NCBI RefSeq assembly: GCF_029227915.1 | Contig: NC_079881.1 | Span: 26,203,501 to 26,267,500, forward strand | Origin: Hydractinia symbiolongicarpus | Lineage: Eukaryota > Cnidaria > Hydrozoa > Anthoathecata > Hydractiniidae | DNA: 64,000 nucleotides | Direction of reading: 5' to 3' | Shown: in pieces, positions 36,401 through 48,240 of the stretch | Numbering within the stretch: the stretch's first letter is position 1 | Layout: the number at the start of each line of letters is the position of its first letter | Notes under the pieces: model-generated | The model's input: the letters and a program-made list of their open reading frames with translations, nothing else | What the model was told of the DNA's origin: nothing | Databases searched by the model: none | Program-made: the position numbers and the translations under genes

Positions 36401-38590
36401 TTCATCAAGCGTCTCATTAAAAATGAAAATTTTTTTGAAAACTACAAGTCTCATTCGTTCTAGTGGTGCAGAAATAATTTGAAAAATCGTTCGGGAAATC
36501 AGTTTACTCCTTGGGTACTTTCTTTATATACATTCAACTATACGGGCCAAGCCCGGGATTTACGGGAAATCGCGGGTTTTCGTTTGCCGGCGATTAAACT
36601 TCTTTTATTCAGCGTCTCATCAAAAATGAAAACAAGTTTGAAAACTACAAGTCTCATTGGCTTTAGTGGTGAAATAATAATTTAAAAAATCGTTCAGGAA
36701 ATGAGTTTACTTCCTGGGTACTTTTTTTGTATGCTTTTGACTTTACAGGCCGAGTCCGGGATTAACGGTAAATCGCAGGTTTTCGTTTGCCGGCGATTAA
36801 ACTTCTTTTATTCAGCGTCTCATCAAAAATGAAAACATTTTTGAAAACTACAAGTCTCATGCGTTTTAGTGGTGAAAAAATAATTTAAAAAATCGTTCGG
36901 GAAATGAGTTTACTCCCTGGGTACTTTCTTTGTATACTTTTGAATATACGGGACAAGTCCGGGATTTACGGGAAATCGCGGGTTTTCGTTTGCCGGCGAT
37001 TAAACCTCTTTCATTAAGCTTCTCATTAAAAATGAAAACATTTTTGAAAACTACAAGTCTCATTCGTTCTAGTGGTGCAGAAATAATTTGAAAAATCGTT
37101 CGGGAAATGAGTTTACTCCCTGGGTACTTTCTTTGTATACTTTTGACTATACGGGCCGAGTCCGGGATTTACGGGAAATCGCGGGTTTTCGTTTGCCGGC
37201 GATTAAACCTCTTTCATTAAGCGTCTCATTAAAAATGAAAACATTTTTGAAAACTACAAGTCTCATTCGTTCTAGTGGTGCAGAAATAATTTGAAAAATC
37301 GTTCGGGAAATGAGTTTACTCCCTGGGTACTTTCTTTGTATACTTTTGACTATACGGGCCGAGTCCGGGAGTTACGGGAAGTCGCGCGTTTTCGTTTGCC
37401 GGCGATTAAACTTCTTTTATTCAGCGTCTCATCAAAAATGAAAACATTTTTGAAAACTACAAGTCTCATGCGATTTAGTGGTGAAAAGATAATTTAAAAA
37501 ATCGTTCTGGAAATGAGTTTACTCACAGGGTACTTTCTTTGTATACATTCGACTATACGGGACAAGCCCGGGATTTACGGGAAATCGCGGGTTTTCGTTT
37601 GCCGACGATTAAACCTCTTTCATTAAGCGTCTCATTAAAAATGAAAACATTTTTGAAAACTACAAGTCTCATTCGTTCTAGTGGTGCAGAAATAATTTGA
37701 AAAATCGTTCGGGAAATGAGTTTACTCCCTGGGTACTTTCTTTGTATACTTTTGACTATACGGGCCGAGTCCGAGAGTTACGGGAAATCGCAGGTTTTTG
37801 TTTGACGGCGATTAAACTTCTCTTATTCAGCGTCTCATCAAAAATGAAAACATTTTTGAAAACTACAAGTCTCATGCGATTTAGTGGTGAAAAGATAATT
37901 TAAAAAATCGTTCTGGAAATGAGTTTACTCACAGGGTACTTTCTTTGTATACTTTCGACTATACGGGCCAAGCCCGGGATTTACAGGAAATCGCGGGTTT
38001 TCGTTTGCCGGCGATTAAACTTCTTTTATTCAGCGTCTCATCAAAAATGAAAACATTTTTGAAAACTACAAGTCTTATGCGTTTTAGTGGTGAAAAAATA
38101 ATTTAAAAAATCGTTCTGGAAATGAGTTCACTCACAGGGTACTTTCTTTGTATACATTCGACTATACGGGCCAAGCCCAGGATTTGCGGGAAATGGCGGG
38201 TTTTCGTTTGCCGGCGATTAAACCTCTTTAATTAAGCGTCTCATCAAAAATGAAAACATTTTTGAAAGTTACAAGTCTTATGCGTTTTAGTGGTGAAAAA
38301 AAAATTTAAAAAATCGTTCCGGAAATGAGTTTACTCCCTGGGTACTTTCTTTGTATACATTCGACTACACGGGCCAAGCCCGGGATTTAGGGAAACTCGC
38401 CGGTTTTGGTTTGCCGGCGATTAAACCTCTTTCATTAGGCGTCTCATCAAAAATGAAAACATTTTTAAAAACTACAAGTCTCATGCGTTTTAGTGGTGAA
38501 AAAATAATTTAAAAAATCGTTCGGGAAATGAGTTTACTCACAGGGTACTTTCTTTGTAAACATTCGACTATACGGGACAAGCCGGGGATT
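33486..38590. repeat. Mixed-period satellite block (2-, 5-, 7-, 10- and 17-monomer spacings)
   Basis: Marker CGACTATGCGGGACAAG occurs at 34,911, 35,926 and 36,332 (1,015 and 406 bp apart). Monomers with TTTATATACATTCAAC start near 35,058, 36,073 and 36,479. The GAGAGTTACGG(G/T)AAATCGCAGG monomer recurs near 34,727, 35,743 and 37,772. TTTTGAATATACGGGACAAG recurs near 33,488 and 36,939. All spacings are multiples of 203 but no single period dominates, which suggests several small overlapping exchanges. Confidence 0.75.
33984..34186 (+). repeat. Representative 203 bp satellite monomer
   Basis: One well-formed monomer, counted here as exactly 203 bp between successive AAAATG starts. Order of parts: an AT-rich dyad at the start; CTACAAGTCTCATGCG; TTTTAGTGGTGAAAAAATAA; an A-tract followed by TCGTTCGGGAAATGAG; TTTACTCCCTGGGTAC; TTTCTTTGTATAC; a C/G-rich stretch with ACGGG and GGTTTACGGGAAATGGCGGG; TTTTCGTTTG plus GCGATTAAAC; and a pyrimidine-rich tail ending GCGTCTCATCA. 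A closely similar monomer counts at about 38% G+C. As 203 is 3n+2, any reading frame shifts between neighbours. The length is compatible with a nucleosome plus linker, which is inference only. The phase chosen is arbitrary. Confidence 0.95.
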
Positions 38591-38594
38591 TAGG

Positions 38595-41500
38595 GAAATC
38601 GTGGAATTTCGTTTGCCAGCAATTAAACCTCTTTCATTAAGCGTCTCATTAAAAATGAAAACATTTTTGGAAACTACAAGTCTCATTCGTTCTAGTGGCG
38701 CAGAAATAATTTGAAAAATCGTTCGGGAAATCAGTTTACTCGATGGGTACTTTCTTCAAATACATTCAACTATACGGGCCAAGCCCGGGATTTCCGGGAA
38801 ATCGCGGGTTTTCGTTTGCCGGCGATTAAACTTCTTTTATTCAGCGTCTCATCAAAAATGAAAACTCTTTTAAAAACTAAAAGTTACACGCGTTTTAGTG
38901 GTGAAAAAATAATATAAAACATCGTTCGGGAAATGAGTTTACTCCCTGGGTACTTTCTTTGTATCATTTTGACTATACGGGCCGAGTCCGGGGTTTACGG
39001 GAAATGGCGGGTTTTCGTTTGCCGGCGATTAAACTTCTTTTAATCAGCGTCTCATCAAAAATGAAAACATTTTTAATAACTACAAATCTCATGCGTTTTA
39101 GTGGTGAAAAGATAATTTAAAAAATCGTTTTGGAAATGAGTTTACTTACAGGGTACTTTCATTGTAAGCATTCGACTATACGGGCCAAGCCCGGGATTTA
39201 CGGGTAATCGCGGGTTTTCGTTTGCCGGCGATTAAACTCCTTTTATTCAGCGTCTCATCAAAAATGAAAACATTTTTATAAACTACAAGTCCCATGCGAT
39301 TTAGTGGTGAAAAGATAATTTAAAAAATCGTTCTGGAAATGAGTTTACTCACAGGGTACTTTCTTTGTATACATTCGACTATACGGGACAAGCCCGGGAT
39401 TTACGGGAAATCGTGGAATTTCGTTTGCCAGCAATTAAACCTCTTTCATTAAGCGTCTCATTAAAAATGAAAACATTTTTGGAAACTACAAGTCTCATTC
39501 GTTCTAGTGGCGCAGAAATAATTTGAAAAATCGTTCGGGAAATCAGTTTACTCGATGGGTACTTTCTTCAAATACATTCAACTATACGGGCCAAGCCCGG
39601 GATTTCCGGGAAATCGCGGGTTTTCGTTTGCCGGCGATTAAACTTCTTTTATTCAGCGTCTCATCAAAAATGAAAACTCTTTTAAAAACTAAAAGTTACA
39701 CGCGTTTTAGTGGTGAAAAAATAATATAAAACATCGTTCGGGAAATGAGTTTACTCCCTGGGTACTTTCTTTGTATCATTTTGACTATACGGGCCGAGTC
39801 CGGGGTTTACGGGAAATGGCGGGTTTTCGTTTGCCGGCGATTAAACTTCTTTTAATCAGCGTCTCATCAAAAATGAAAACATTTTTGATAACTACAAATC
39901 TCATGCGTTTTAGTGGTGAAAAGATAATTTAAAAAATCGTTTTGGAAATGAGTTTACTTACAGGGTACTTTCATTGTAAGCATTCGACTATACGGGCCAA
40001 GCCCGGGATTTACGGGTAATCGCGGGTTTTCGTTTGCCGGCGATTAAACTCCTTTTATTCAGCGTCTCATCAAAAATGAAAACATTTTTATAAACTACAA
40101 GTCCCATGCGATTTAGTGGTGAAAAGATAATTTAAAAAATCGTTCTGGAAATGAGTTTACTCACAGGGTACTTTCTTTGTATACATTCGACTATACGGGA
40201 CAAGCCCGGGATTTACGGGAAATCGCGGGTTTTCGTTTGCCGGCGATTAAACCTTTTTCATTAAGCGTCTCATTAAAAATGAAAACATTTTTGGAAACTA
40301 CAAGTCTCATTCGTTCTAGTGGCGCAGAAATAATTTGAAAAATCGTTCGGGAAATCAGTTTACTCGATGGGTACTTTCTTCAAATACATTCAACTATACG
40401 GGCCAAGCCCGGGATTTCCGGGAAATCGCGGGTTTTCGTTTGCCGGCGATTAAACTTCTTTTATTCAGCGTCTCATCAAAAATGAAAACTCTTTTAAAAA
40501 CTAAAAGTTACACGCGTTTTAGTGGTGAAAAAATAATATAAAACATCGTTCGGGAAATGAGTTTACTCCCTGGGTACTTTCTTTGTATCATTTTGACTAT
40601 ACGGGCCGAGTCCGGGGTTTACGGGAAATGGCGGGTTTTCGTTTGCCGGCGATTAAACTTCTTTTAATCAGCGTCTCATCAAAAATGAAAACATTTTTAA
40701 TAACTACAAATCTCATGCGTTTTAGTGGTGAAAAGATAATTTAAAAAATCGTTTTGGAAATGAGTTTACTTACAGGGTACTTTCATTGTAAGCATTCGAC
40801 TATACGGGCCAAGCCCGGGATTTACGGGTAATCGCGGGTTTTCGTTTGCCGGCGATTAAACTCCTTTTATTCAGCGTCTCATCAAAAATGAAAACATTTT
40901 TATAAACTACAAGTCCCATGCGATTTAGTGGTGAAAAGATAATTTAAAAAATCGTTCTGGAAATGAGTTTACTCACAGGGTACTTTCTTTGTATACATTC
41001 GACTATACGGGACAAGCCCGGGATTTACGGGAAATCGCGGGTTTTCGTTTGCCGGCGATTAAACCTTTTTCATTAAGCGTCTCATTAAAAATGAAAACAT
41101 TTTTGAAAACTACAAGTCTCATTCGTTCTAGTGGTGCAGAAATAATTTGAAAAATCGTTCGGGAAATCAGTTTACTCGATGGGTACTTTCTTTGTATACT
41201 TTTGACTATACGGGCCGAGTCCGGGAGTTACGGGAAGTCGCGGGTTTTCGTTTGCCGGCGATTAAACTTCTTTTATTCAGCGTCTCATCAAAAATGAAAA
41301 CTCTTTTAAAAACTACAAGTTACACGCGTTTTAGTGGTGAAAAAATAATATAAAACATTGTTCGGGAAATGATTTTACTTCCTGGGTACTTTCTTTGTAT
41401 CATTTTGACTATACGGGCCGAGTCCGGGGTTTACGGGAAATGGCGGGTTTTCGTTTGCCGGCGATTAAACTTCTTTTAATCAGCGTCTCATCAAAAATGA

Positions 41501-41842
41501 AAACATTTTGGAAAACTACAAATCTCATGCGTTTTAGTGGTGAAAAGATAATTTAAAAAATCGTTTTGGAAATGAGTTTACTGACAGGCTACTTTCATTG
41601 TAAGCATTCGACTATACGGGCCAAGCCTGGGATTTACGGGTAATCGCGGGTTTTCGTTTGCCGGCGATTAAACTCCTTTTATTCAGCGTCTCATCAAAAA
41701 TGAAAACATTTTTATAAACTACAAGTCCCATGCGATTTAGTGGTGAAAAGATAATTTAAAAAATCGTTCTGGAAATGAGTTTACTCACAGGGTACTTTCT
41801 TTGTATACATTCGACTATACGGGACAAGCCCGGGATTTTCGG
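38595..41842. repeat. 4-monomer higher-order repeat (812 bp), four copies
   Basis: Four units of exactly 812 bp (4 x 203) start near 38,595, 39,407, 40,219 and 41,031. Each has, in order, the TTCAAATACATTCAAC/TTTCCGGG monomer, the AAAACTCTTTTAAAAACTA and AAGTTACACGCG monomer followed by TTTGTATCATTTTGAC, the TTTCATTGTAAGCATTCGAC/TTACGGGTAATCG monomer, and the CAAGTCCCATGCGATTTAG monomer. The first three copies are almost identical. The fourth has a replaced first monomer (near 41,110-41,300) and more substitutions. Confidence 0.92.
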
Positions 41843-41919
41843 GAAATCGCGGGTTTTCGTTTGCCGGCGATTAAACCCCTTTCAATAAGCGTCTCATTAA
41901 AAATGAAAACATTTTTGAC

Positions 41920-44900
41920 AACTACAAGTCTCATTCGTTCTAGTGGTGCAGAAATAATTTGAAAAATCGTTCGGGAAATGAGTTTACTCCCTGGGTACTT
42001 TCTTTGTATACTTTTGACTATACGGGCCGAGTCCGGGAGTTACGTGAAGTCGCGGGTTTTCGTTTGCCGGCGATTAAACTTCTTTTATTCAGCGTCTAAT
42101 CAAAAATGAAAACAATTTTAAAAATTACAAGTCTCATGGGCTTTTGTGGTGAAATAATAATTTAAAAAATCGTTCGTGAAATGAGTTTACTTCCTGGGTA
42201 CTTTTTTTGTATACTTTGACTTTACAGGCCGAGTCCGGGATTAACGGGAAATCGCAGGTTTTCGTTTGCCGGCGATTAAACTTCTTTTATTCAGCGTCTC
42301 ATCAAAAATGAAAACATTTTTGAAAACTACAAGTCTCATTCGTTCTAGTGGTGCAGAAATAATTTAAAAAATCGTTCGGGAAATGAGTTTACTCCCTGGG
42401 TGCTTTCTTTGTATACTTTTGACTATACGAGCCGAGTCTGGGATTTACGGGAAATCGCAGGTTTTCGCTTGCCGGCGATTAAACTTCTTTTATTCAGCGT
42501 CTCATCAAAAATGAAAACATTTTTGAAACTACAAGTCTCATGCGATTTAGTGGTGAAAAGATAATTTAAGAAATCGTTCTGAAAATGAGTTTACTCACAG
42601 GGTACTTTGTTTGTATACATTCGAATATACGGGACAAGCCCGGGATTTACGGGAAATCGCGGGTTTTCGTTTGCCGGCGATTAAACCTCTTTCATTAAGC
42701 GTCTCATTAAAAATGAAAACATTTTTGAAAACTACAAGTCTCATTCGTTCTAGTGGTGCAGAAATAATTTGAAAAATCGAGCGGGAAATGAGTTTACTCC
42801 CTGGGTACTTTCTTTGTATACTTTTGACTATACGGGCCGAGTGCGGGAGTTACGGGAAGTCGCGGGTTTTCGTTTGCCGGCGATTAAACTTCTTTTATTC
42901 AGCGTCTAATCAAAAATGAAAACAATTTTAAAAACTACAAGTCTCATGGGCTTTAGTGGTGAAATAATAATTTAAAAAATCGTTCGGGAAATGAGTTTAC
43001 TTCATGGGTACTTTTTTTGTATACTTTTGACTTTACAGGCCGAGTCCGGGATTAACGGGAAATCGCAGGTTTTCGTTTGCCGGCGATTAAACTTCTTTTA
43101 TTCAGCGTCTCATCAAAAATGAAAACATTTTTGAAAACTACAAGTCTCATGCGTTTTAGTGGTTAAAAAATAATTTAAAAAATCGTTCGGGAAATGAGTT
43201 TACTCCCTGAGTACTTTCTTTGTATACTTTTGACTATACGGGCCGAGTCTGGGGTTTACGGGAAATGGCGGGTTTTCGTTTGCCGGCGATTAAACTCCTT
43301 TTCTTCAGCGTCTCATCAAAAATGAAAACATTTTTATAAACTACAAGTCTTACGGGCTTTAGTGGTGAAATAATAATTTAAAAAATCGTTCGGGAAATGA
43401 GTTTACTCCCTGGGTGCTTTCTTTGTATACTTTTGACTATACGGGCCGAGTCTGGGATTTACGGGAAATCGCAGGTTTTCGTTTGCCGGCGATTAAACTT
43501 CTTTTATTCAGCGTCTCATCAAAAATGAAAACAATTTTGAAAACTACAAGTCTCATGCCATTTAGTGGTGAAAAGATAATTTGAAAAATCGTTCGGGAAA
43601 TGAGTTTACTCCCTGGGTACTTTCTTTGTATACTTTTGACTATACGGGCCGAGTCCCGGAGTTACGGGAACTCGCGGGTTTTCGTTTGCCGGCGATTAAA
43701 CTTTTTTTATTCAGCGTCTAATCAAAAATGAAAACAATTTTAAAAACTACAAGTCTCATTCGTTCTAGTGGTGCAGAAATAATTTGAAAAATCGTTCGGG
43801 AAATGAGTTTACTTCCTGGGTACTTTTTTTGTATACTTTTGACTTTACAAGCCGAGTCCAGGATTAACGGGAAATCGCAAGTTTTCGTTTGCCGGCGATT
43901 AAACTTCTTTTATTCAGCGTCTGATCAAAAATGAAAACATTTTTGAAAACTACAAGTCTCATGCGTTTTAGTGGTGAAAAAATGATTTAAAAAATCGTTC
44001 GGGAAATGAGTTTACTCCCTGGGTGCTTTCTTTGTATACTTTTGACTTTACAAGCCGAGTCCAGGATTAACGGGAAATCGCAAGTTTTCGTTTGCCGGCG
44101 ATTAAACTTCTTTTATTCAGCGTCTGATCAAAAATGAAAACATTTTTGAAAACTACAAGTCTCATGCGTTTTAGTGGTGAAAAAATGATTTAAAAAATCG
44201 TTCGGGAAATGAGTTTACTCCCTGGGTGCTTTCTTTGTATACTTTTGACTATACGGGCCGAATCTGGGATTTACGGGAAATCGCAGGTTTTCGTTTGCCG
44301 GCGATTAAACTTCTTTTATTCAGCGTCTCATCAAAAATGAAAACATTTTTGAAAACTACAAGTCTCATGCGATTTAGTGGTGAAAAGATAATTTGAAAAA
44401 TCGTTCGGGAAATGAGTTTACTCCCTGGGTACTTTCTTTGTATACTTTTGACTTTACAAGCCGAGTCCAGGATTAACGGGAAATCGCAAGTTTTCGTTTG
44501 CCGGCGATTAAACTTCTTTTAATCAGCGTCTGATCAAAAATGAAAACATTTTTGAAAACTACAAGTCTCATTCGTTCTAGTGGTGCAGAAATAATTTGAA
44601 AAATCGTTCGGGAAATGAGTTTACTCCCTGGGTACTTTCTTTGTATACTTTTGACTATACGGGCCGAGTCCGGGAGTTACGTGAAGTCGCGGGTTTTCGT
44701 TTGCCGGCGATTAAACTTCTTTTATTCAGCGTCTAATCAAAAATGAAAACAATTTTAAAAATTACAAGTCTCATGGGCTTTTGTGGTGAAATAATAATTT
44801 AAAAAATCGTTCGTGAAATGAGTTTACTTCCTGGGTACTTTTTTTGTATACTTTGACTTTACAGGCCGACTCCGGGATTAACGGGAAATCGCAGGTTTTC

Positions 44901-46195
44901 GTTTGCCGGCGATTAAACTTCTTTTATTCAGCGTCTCATCAAAAATGAAAACATTTTTGAAAACTACAAGTCTCATTCGTTCTAGTGGTGCAGAAATAAT
45001 TTAAAAAATCGTTCGGGAAATGAGTTTACTCCCTGGGTGCTTTCTTTGTATACTTTTGACTATACGAGCCGAGTCTGGGATTTACGGGAAATCGCAGGTT
45101 TTCGCTTGCCGGCGATTAAACTTCTTTTATTCAGCGTCTCATCAAAAATGAAAACATTTTTGAAACTACAAGTCTCATGCGATTTAGTGGTGAAAAGATA
45201 ATTTAAGAAATCGTTCTGAAAATGAGTTTACTCACAGGGTACTTTGTTTGTATACATTCGAATATACGGGACAAGCCCGGGATTTACGGGAAATCGCGGG
45301 TTTTCGTTTGCCGGCGATTAAACCTCTTTCATTAAGCGTCTCATTAAAAATGAAAACATTTTTGAAAACTACAAGTCTCATTCGTTCTAGTGGTGCAGAA
45401 ATAATTTGAAAAATCGAGCGGGAAATGAGTTTACTCCCTGGGTACTTTCTTTGTATACTTTTGACTATACGGGCCGAGTGCGGGAGTTACGGGAAGTCGC
45501 GGGTTTTCGTTTGCCGGCGATTAAACTTCTTTTATTCAGCGTCTAATCAAAAATGAAAACAATTTTAAAAACTACAAGTCTCATGGGCTTTAGTGGTGAA
45601 ATAATAATTTAAAAAATCGTTCGGGAAATGAGTTTACTTCATGGGTACTTTTTTTGTATACTTTTGACTTTACAGGCCGAGTCCGGGATTAACGGGAAAT
45701 CGCAGGTTTTCGTTTGCCGGCGATTAAACTTCTTTTATTCAGCGTCTCATCAAAAATGAAAACATTTTTGAAAACTACAAGTCTCATGCGTTTTAGTGGT
45801 TAAAAAATAATTTAAAAAATCGTTCGGGAAATGAGTTTACTCCCTGAGTACTTTCTTTGTATACTTTTGACTATACGGGCCGAGTCTGGGGTTTACGGGA
45901 AATGGCGGGTTTTCGTTTGCCGGCGATTAAACTCCTTTTCTTCAGCGTCTCATCAAAAATGAAAACATTTTTATAAACTACAAGTCTTACGGGCTTTAGT
46001 GGTGAAATAATAATTTAAAAAATCGTTCGGGAAATGAGTTTACTCCCTGGGTGCTTTCTTTGTATACTTTTGACTATACGGGCCGAGTCTGGGATTTACG
46101 GGAAATCGCAGGTTTTCGTTTGCCGGCGATTAAACTTCTTTTATTCAGCGTCTCATCAAAAATGAAAACATTTTTGAAAACTACAAGTCTCATGC
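41920..46195. repeat. 13-monomer spacing repeat (2,637 bp)
   Basis: About eight monomers from 41,920 to 43,555 are repeated nearly exactly at 44,557 to 46,192. Shared rarities are GAGTTACGTGAAGTCGCGGG, GGGCTTTTGTGGTG, GTATACTTTGACTTTACAGG (1 bp deletion), CATTTTTGAAACTACAAG (1 bp deletion), AAATCGAGCGGGAAATG and AGTGGTTAAAAAATAATT. Distance is 13 x 203 minus 2, explained by the two 1 bp deletions. The five monomers between the copies are of the GACTTTACAAGCC/GTCTGATC type. Confidence 0.85.
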
Positions 46196-46399
46196 GATTT
46201 AGTGGTGAAAAGATAATTTAAAAAATCGTTCTGGAAATGAGTTTACTCACAGGGTACTTTCTTTGTATACATTCGACTATACGGGACAAGCCCGTGATTT
46301 ACGGGAATGCGCGGGTTTTCGTTTGCCCGCGATTAAACCTCTTTCATTAAGCGTCTCATTAAAAATGAAAACATTTTTGAAAACTACAAGTCTCATTCG

Positions 46400-48240
46400 T
46401 TCTAGTGGTGCAGAAATAATTTGAAAAATCGTTCGGGAAATGAGTTTACTCCCTGGGTACTTTCTTTGTATACTTTTGACTATACGGGCCGAGTCCGGGA
46501 GTTACGGGAACTCGCGGGTTTTCGTTTGCCGGCGATTAAACTTTTTTTATTCAGCGTCTAATCAAAAATGAAAACAATTTTAAAAACTACAAGTCTCATG
46601 GGCTTTAGTGGTGAAATAATAATTTAAAAAATCGTTCGGGAAATGAGTTTACTTCCTGGGTACTTTTTTTGTACACTTTTGACTTTACAAGCCGAGTCCA
46701 GGATTAACGGGAAATCGCAAGTTTTCGTTTGCCGGCGATTAAACTTCTTTTATTCAGCGTCTGATCAAAAATGAAAACATTTTTGAAAACTACAAGTCTC
46801 ATGCGTTTTAGTGGTGAAAAAATGATTTAAAAAAGCGTTCGGGAAATGAGTTTACTCCCTGGGTGCTTTCTTTGTATACTTTTGACTATACGGGCCGAGT
46901 CTGGGATTTACGGGAAATCGCAGGTTTTCGTTTGCCGGCGATTAAACTTCTTTTATTCAGCGTCTCATCAAAAATGAAAACATTTTTGAAAACTACAAGT
47001 CTTATGCCATTTAGTGGTGAAAAGATAATTTGAAAAATCGTTCGGGAAATGAGTTTACTCCCTGGGTACTTTCTTTGTATACTTTTGACTATACGGGCCG
47101 AGTCCCGGAGTTACGGGAACTCGCGGGTTTTCGTTTGCCGGCGATTAAACTTTTTTTATTCAGCGTCTAATCAAAAATGAAAACAATTTTAAAAACTACA
47201 AGTCTCATGGGCTTTAGTCGTGAAATAATAATTTAAAAAATCGTACGGGAAATGAGTTTACTTCCTGGGTACTTTTTTTGTATACTTTTGACTTTACAAG
47301 CCGAGTCCAGGATTAACGGGAAATCGCAAGTTTTCGTTTGCCGGCGATTAAACTTCTTTTATTCAGCGTCTGATCAAAAATGAAAACATTTTTGAAAACT
47401 ACAAGTCTCATGCGTTTTAGTGGTGAAAAAATGATTTAAAAAATCGTTCGGGAAATGAGTTTACTCCCTGGGTGCTTTCTTTGTATACTTTTGACTATAC
47501 GGGCCGAGTCTGGGATTTACGGGAAATCGCAGGTTTTCGTTTGCCGGCGATTAAACTTCTTTTATTCAGCGTCTCATCAAAAATGAAAACATTTTTGAAA
47601 ACTACAAGTCTCATGCGATTTAATGGTGAAAAGATAATTTGAAAAATCGTTCGGGAAATGAGTTTACTCCCTGGGTACTTTCTTTGTATACTTTTGACTA
47701 TACGGGCCGAGTCCCGGAGTTACGGGAACTCGCGGGTTTTCGTTTGCCGGCGATTAAACTTTTTTTATTCAGCGTCTAATCAAAAATGAAAACAATTTTA
47801 AAAACTACAAGTCTCATGGGCTTTAGTGGTGAAATAATAATTTAAAAAATCGTACGGGAAATGAGTTTACTTCCTGGGTACTTTTTTTGTATACTTTTGA
47901 CTTTACAAGCCGAGTCCAGGATTAACGGGAAATCGCAAGTTTTCGTTTGCCGGCGATTAAACTTCTTTTATTCAGCGTCTGATCAAAAATGAAAACATTT
48001 TTGAAAACTACAAGTCTCATGCGTTTTAGTGGTGAAAAAATAATTTAAAAAATCGTTCGGGAAATGAGTTTACTCCCTGGGTGCTTTCTTTGTATACTTT
48101 TGACTATACGGGCCGAGTCTGGGATTTACGGGAAATCGCAGGTTTTCGTTTGCCGGCGATTAAACTTCTTTTATTCAGCGTCTCATCAAAAATGAAAACA
48201 TTTTTGAAAACTACAAGTCTCATGCGATTTAGTGGTGAAA
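46400..48240. repeat. 3-monomer higher-order repeat (609 bp), three copies
   Basis: The monomer with GAGTCC(G/C)GGAGTTACGGGAACTCGCGGG occurs at 46,491, 47,100 and 47,709, exactly 609 bp apart. It is followed each time by the GACTTTACAAGCCGAGTCCAGG monomer and the GTGCTTTCTTTGTATAC/GAGTCTGGG monomer. A closely related group is present earlier at 43,651. Confidence 0.85.
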
